Origin: Owenia fusiformis
Taxonomy: Eukaryota; Annelida; Polychaeta; Sabellida; Oweniidae
Direction of reading: 5' to 3'
DNA length: 64,000 nt
Assembly (NCBI GenBank): GCA_903813345.2
Contig: CAIIXF020000011.1
Location: 17,407,754-17,471,753, forward strand
Under the pieces are notes generated by a model that worked only from the letters and a program-made list of their open reading frames with translations, ran no database searches and was not told the origin of the DNA. This document shows, piece by piece, positions 61,956 to 64,000 of this stretch; within the stretch, counting starts at the first letter, position 1; every line of letters starts with the position of its first letter. The position numbers were made by a program, and so were the translations under genes.

Positions 61956-62069
61956 GATGGTGTCCATGAGGCAGAAGACACTACTCCTGTATATACTGAT
62001 GACCAACTGAAGATGATGCAGAGTCAAGATCTGAAATATGTCAATCACAAACGCCAGATTGAAATGAAG
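61956..62069 (+). CDS. UTP11: UTP11 exon 4 (residues 76-113)
   Basis: The acceptor GATTGCAG|GAT and donor AAG|GTGAGA bound 114 nt, phase 0 at both ends. It encodes D-G-V-H-E-A-E-D-T-T-P-V-Y-T-D-D-Q-L-K, then M-M-Q-S-Q-D-L-K-Y-V-N-H-K-R-Q-I-E-M-K. D-G-V-H, followed by an acidic linker, E/D-Q-L-K-L-M-x-x-Q-D-x-K-Y and a basic helix, is the conserved UTP11 order. The following residues of the family are absent from the rest of the window, so exon 5 lies to the right. Repeats crowd both borders: decayed copies of the acceptor upstream, and a LINE fragment starting within about 50 bp downstream. Confidence 0.93.
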
Positions 62070-62074
62070 GTGAG

Positions 62075-63172
62075 AAAAGATATATATCAACTGCTCTTTC
62101 CCAATGTTTATATACCACAATGTATAATTCAATGTATTTACCTGCTTTATTAAATGGCTGCCCTATATTTTTACTTAATGCCTCTATGCAAGATAAGTTC
62201 AAATCCATGCAATATAATATGGCAAGATCTGTACTACAATTGACCTGCCGTCCTGCTAGGGAAGCTATTCTAGGTGACTTAGGTTGGAGAAACATAACCG
62301 AAGTTATTGAAAAACGTCAAATTGACTATTTTATCTATCTGAAAAGTAGGTTAAAGCCAGGTTCTCTACATCAACGTATTTTTAACACAATGTATGAGAA
62401 GTTTTCCATTTCACATAATGACAAATGTTCATGGCCTTATTTTTCAAATATCAATAACATTTTGATCAAACATGGGTTAGACAGAGCCATTCATGTTGAT
62501 GACACGGACTGGTATCAGGGATATCTTAAAATATCGAATGAAAGAAGCAAAAGCAGTTTTCTAGACACCATTGCAGACAAATCCTCTCTTGTTCTGTACA
62601 GCTCCTTAAAAACAAATTGTTTTCAAGAAAACTACCTTAAGACTGATTTTGACTTTTATGGTCAGAAACTGAAATTCAAGGCAAGATCAGGGTGTTTTGG
62701 TCTGAATACTGACAAGGAGCGGTGGGGCCAAGGTAATGGGTTATGCAATTTATGTGATACGAATGTCAAGGACTCTATCCAGCATCGTATGTTTGTATGT
62801 CCTCATTTTAACAATGAAAGAACTAACTTCTTTCTGAACGTGATAAACTCCTGTAATGAACAACTGTCATCTAGCCTTATTTCTGCTAATATTCCAATTA
62901 AAATATGCTTGACCATGGGTGATAAAGCTTTCATTGACTGGGGAAATGAACAAGGTCATATTTTAGATCAATGTGTAAAGAAATATCTGAAAGCAATTTA
63001 TATTCCCTATAATAAGGATTGATGTATTTTAGTGACATTATGTATTTTAATTTTGACTGTAATTGTATGCATGTTTGTATGTGGATGCACCACATTTTCA
63101 ATGTGTGTGCCACTGTTTTAAAAGTGATTCCAATAAATAAATAAAAAAAAAAATAAAAAATAAAAAAAAATA
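62075..63172 (+). mobile_element. 5'-truncated non-LTR retrotransposon (LINE) with poly(A) tail
   Basis: The element comprises the 3' part of an ORF2-like frame (to 63022), a 3' untranslated region of about 110 bp and an A-rich tail (63132-63171). It is in the same orientation as UTP11 and lies in intron 4. Its 5' end is not sharply defined: the ORF2-like frame is open from 62063, across the exon-4 border, but similarity starts near 62100. No target duplication could be identified. 5' truncation is the usual outcome of target-primed reverse transcription. Confidence 0.75.
62120..63022 (+). CDS. LINE ORF2 C-terminal domain (post-RT region, zinc knuckle)
   Basis: This 300-codon open frame covers the region after the reverse transcriptase of a LINE ORF2. 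Residues 1-60 (Y-L-P-A-L-L-N-G-C-P-I-F ... Q-Y-N-M-A-R-S-V-L-Q-L ... L-G-D-L-G-W) match the typical 'P-x-L-L-Y-G-x-E-x-W ... Q-x-x-x-A-R-x-I-L ... G-D-L-G-W' block that follows RT. A putative zinc knuckle C209-x2-C212-x9-H222-x4-C227 lies near the end, as in many LINE ORF2 proteins. Endonuclease and RT domains are absent, so it cannot mobilise itself. The frame is intact, which implies a young insertion. The stated start is just the first ATG. The clade (CR1/L2/RTE-like) is not determined. Confidence 0.8.
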   Translation: MYNSMYLPALLNGCPIFLLNASMQDKFKSMQYNMARSVLQLTCRPAREAILGDLGWRNITEVIEKRQIDYFIYLKSRLKPGSLHQRIFNTMYEKFSISHNDKCSWPYFSNINNILIKHGLDRAIHVDDTDWYQGYLKISNERSKSSFLDTIADKSSLVLYSSLKTNCFQENYLKTDFDFYGQKLKFKARSGCFGLNTDKERWGQGNGLCNLCDTNVKDSIQHRMFVCPHFNNERTNFFLNVINSCNEQLSSSLISANIPIKICLTMGDKAFIDWGNEQGHILDQCVKKYLKAIYIPYNKD

Positions 63173-63181
63173 TTAAGACAG

Positions 63182-63350
63182 CAGGCCTGTTGTCATTTTT
63201 TCCTAGGGAGGGTCAGTTTTCAAAAAAAATCAGGGGAGTTCACATTTGACAACTTTAGCCCAAAAATTATTTGAAAAGTGCTCAGAATGGTGAAATATAC
63301 TGCATGATTTTGAAAGAATTTTTGGCCAATCAAACCCCCTGAGATGCGCA
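63182..63350 (+). repeat. Dispersed G-run repeat, copy 4
   Basis: It begins at GCAGGCCTGTTG, directly after the LINE poly(A), with CTAGGGAGGGTCAGTTTTC, TTCACATTTGACAACTTTAG, AGTGCTCAGAATGGTGAAAT and TGATTTTGAAAGAATTTTTG. It forms a head-to-tail pair with the next copy. Confidence 0.85.
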
Positions 63351-63534
63351 GGCCCGTAGCCAGGATTTGCCCAGGGGGGTTCAGTTTTCAAAAATTTCCT
63401 GGGGGGTTCACATTTGACAATTTTGGCCCAAATATGGCTAAAATCACTTAAAAAGTGCTCAAAATGGTAAAAAACTGCAACCAAAAATTTTGGCCAGGGA
63501 GGGGTTCGCCTGAACCCTTAGAACCCCCGATGCG
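63351..63534 (+). repeat. Dispersed G-run repeat, copy 5
   Basis: It begins GGCCCGTAGCCAGGATTTGC, followed by CCAGGGGGGTTCAGTTTTC, TTCACATTTGACAATTTTGG, AGTGCTCAAAATGGTAAAAA, and an end of GGCCAGGGAGGGGTTCGCCT. This is the most complete copy in the window and a useful consensus. The frames at 63230-63757 are shadows. Confidence 0.85.
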
Positions 63535-64000
63535 TATCAACTACTGTTTCATATTTGTTTGCGTGTACATAGATGGAGAATGTTGCAAAATGCTTACCCA
63601 AACTGCGAAGACACTGTACAGGTTATGTTATGTTATAAATAAATGTGTAATTTTGCAATATAGAATAGGGGATAGATTTCGCTTTGTTTTAAAGGGTGAC
63701 GCATATCGTTTAGCAAATCGAACGCTCGTTTCTGGTGTTGCTCACCGTTTAGTATAAAAGGCCCGATCCCGGAATAATACTCAAGGGTTCACAGGTTCGA
63801 GGTCGTTGTGTCAACACCTCTAACTGTTATATAGCATAAGTATATTATAGATCGTCACACATTTATAAAAGGGTGACTTTTATTTTGACAAATCAATTCC
63901 ACATTTATGGGTGAAATTTCAGGATCTTCTATTTGTGTATAATAATAAAAATTGGCATCTTTTCCCCATAACGTAATAGCACACAGCTTGGCATATGAAA
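63535..64000. other. UTP11 intron 4, right edge, nothing recognised
   Basis: AT-rich DNA to the window end. No UTP11 exon 5 and no other coding block was seen. Confidence 0.4.

Larger units (their letters stand above)
30253..64000 (+). other. UTP11: UTP11 gene span (partial; 3' part beyond window)
   Basis: The span runs from the start codon to the right edge. Four exons totalling 339 nt (113 codons) are present. The introns are 30313-31681 (1,369 bp), 31744-45617 (13,874 bp) and 45721-61955 (16,235 bp); a fourth begins at 62070. UTP11 proteins are about 250 residues long, so a little under half the protein is encoded here. I looked for the next conserved block (the K-K-I-E-R-L-type helix after exon 4) to base 64000 and did not see it. 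The introns are packed with repeats, listed separately. Confidence 0.9.

Noticed and set aside
63455-63757. 100-codon frame at the right edge as UTP11 exon 5
   Set aside because: It overlaps the dispersed G-run repeat and does not contain the expected UTP11 helix after exon 4.

Overview
The window is AT-rich animal DNA (roughly one third G+C by eye). It has GT-AG introns, many small inverted-repeat DNA elements, tandem satellites, a LINE fragment and tRNA-derived repeat heads. This suggests a metazoan, most likely a marine invertebrate; I cannot name the species or clade. There are no operons, CRISPR arrays or other prokaryotic features.

The only gene I recognise with confidence is the 5' half of UTP11, a small-subunit processome (U3 snoRNP) protein, on the + strand. 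Four coding exons lie at 30253-30312, 31682-31743, 45618-45720 and 61956-62069. Their splice sites and phases (0/0, 0/2, 2/0, 0/0) join into 113 uninterrupted codons that match the N-terminal part of UTP11. The remaining exons must lie beyond the right edge. A 339-nt coding stretch therefore occupies at least 31.8 kb, with introns of 1,369, 13,874 and 16,235 bp. A probable promoter with an ETS-type ACCGGAAGT site lies just upstream of the start codon.

Left part (1-29.5 kb): no complete protein-coding gene was recognised. The left edge carries a frameshifted OTU-protease-like pseudogene. At 2.2-2.6 kb a minus-strand pair of spliced-looking segments includes an integrase motif. A foldback element with 417-bp arms and a 5-bp target duplication lies at 1.1-2.0 kb. 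The rest is AT-rich intergenic DNA with decayed repeats and a few motif clusters that could be regulatory.

UTP11 neighbourhood (29.5-64 kb): a 133-bp MITE with perfect 40-bp terminal repeats and an 8-bp duplication sits in the promoter region. Intron 1 carries another MITE. Intron 2 holds a 37-bp minisatellite, an 87-bp satellite, a tRNA-like SINE head and a 4.4-kb composite inverted-repeat element. That element carries about ten RFX X-box-like palindromes and three perfect CRE sites. Intron 3 holds a perfect 44-bp hairpin, a second and unrelated 87-bp satellite, a GATATC-rich foldback element, and 36-bp and ~30-bp repeats. Decayed copies of the exon-4 splice-acceptor region lie just upstream of exon 4. 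A 5'-truncated LINE with a poly(A) tail begins within tens of bases of the exon-4 donor. Five copies of one dispersed G-run repeat family are scattered over the window.

I found no multi-gene system. The most interesting material is how closely repeats abut the UTP11 exons, and the motif-rich repeat in intron 2.
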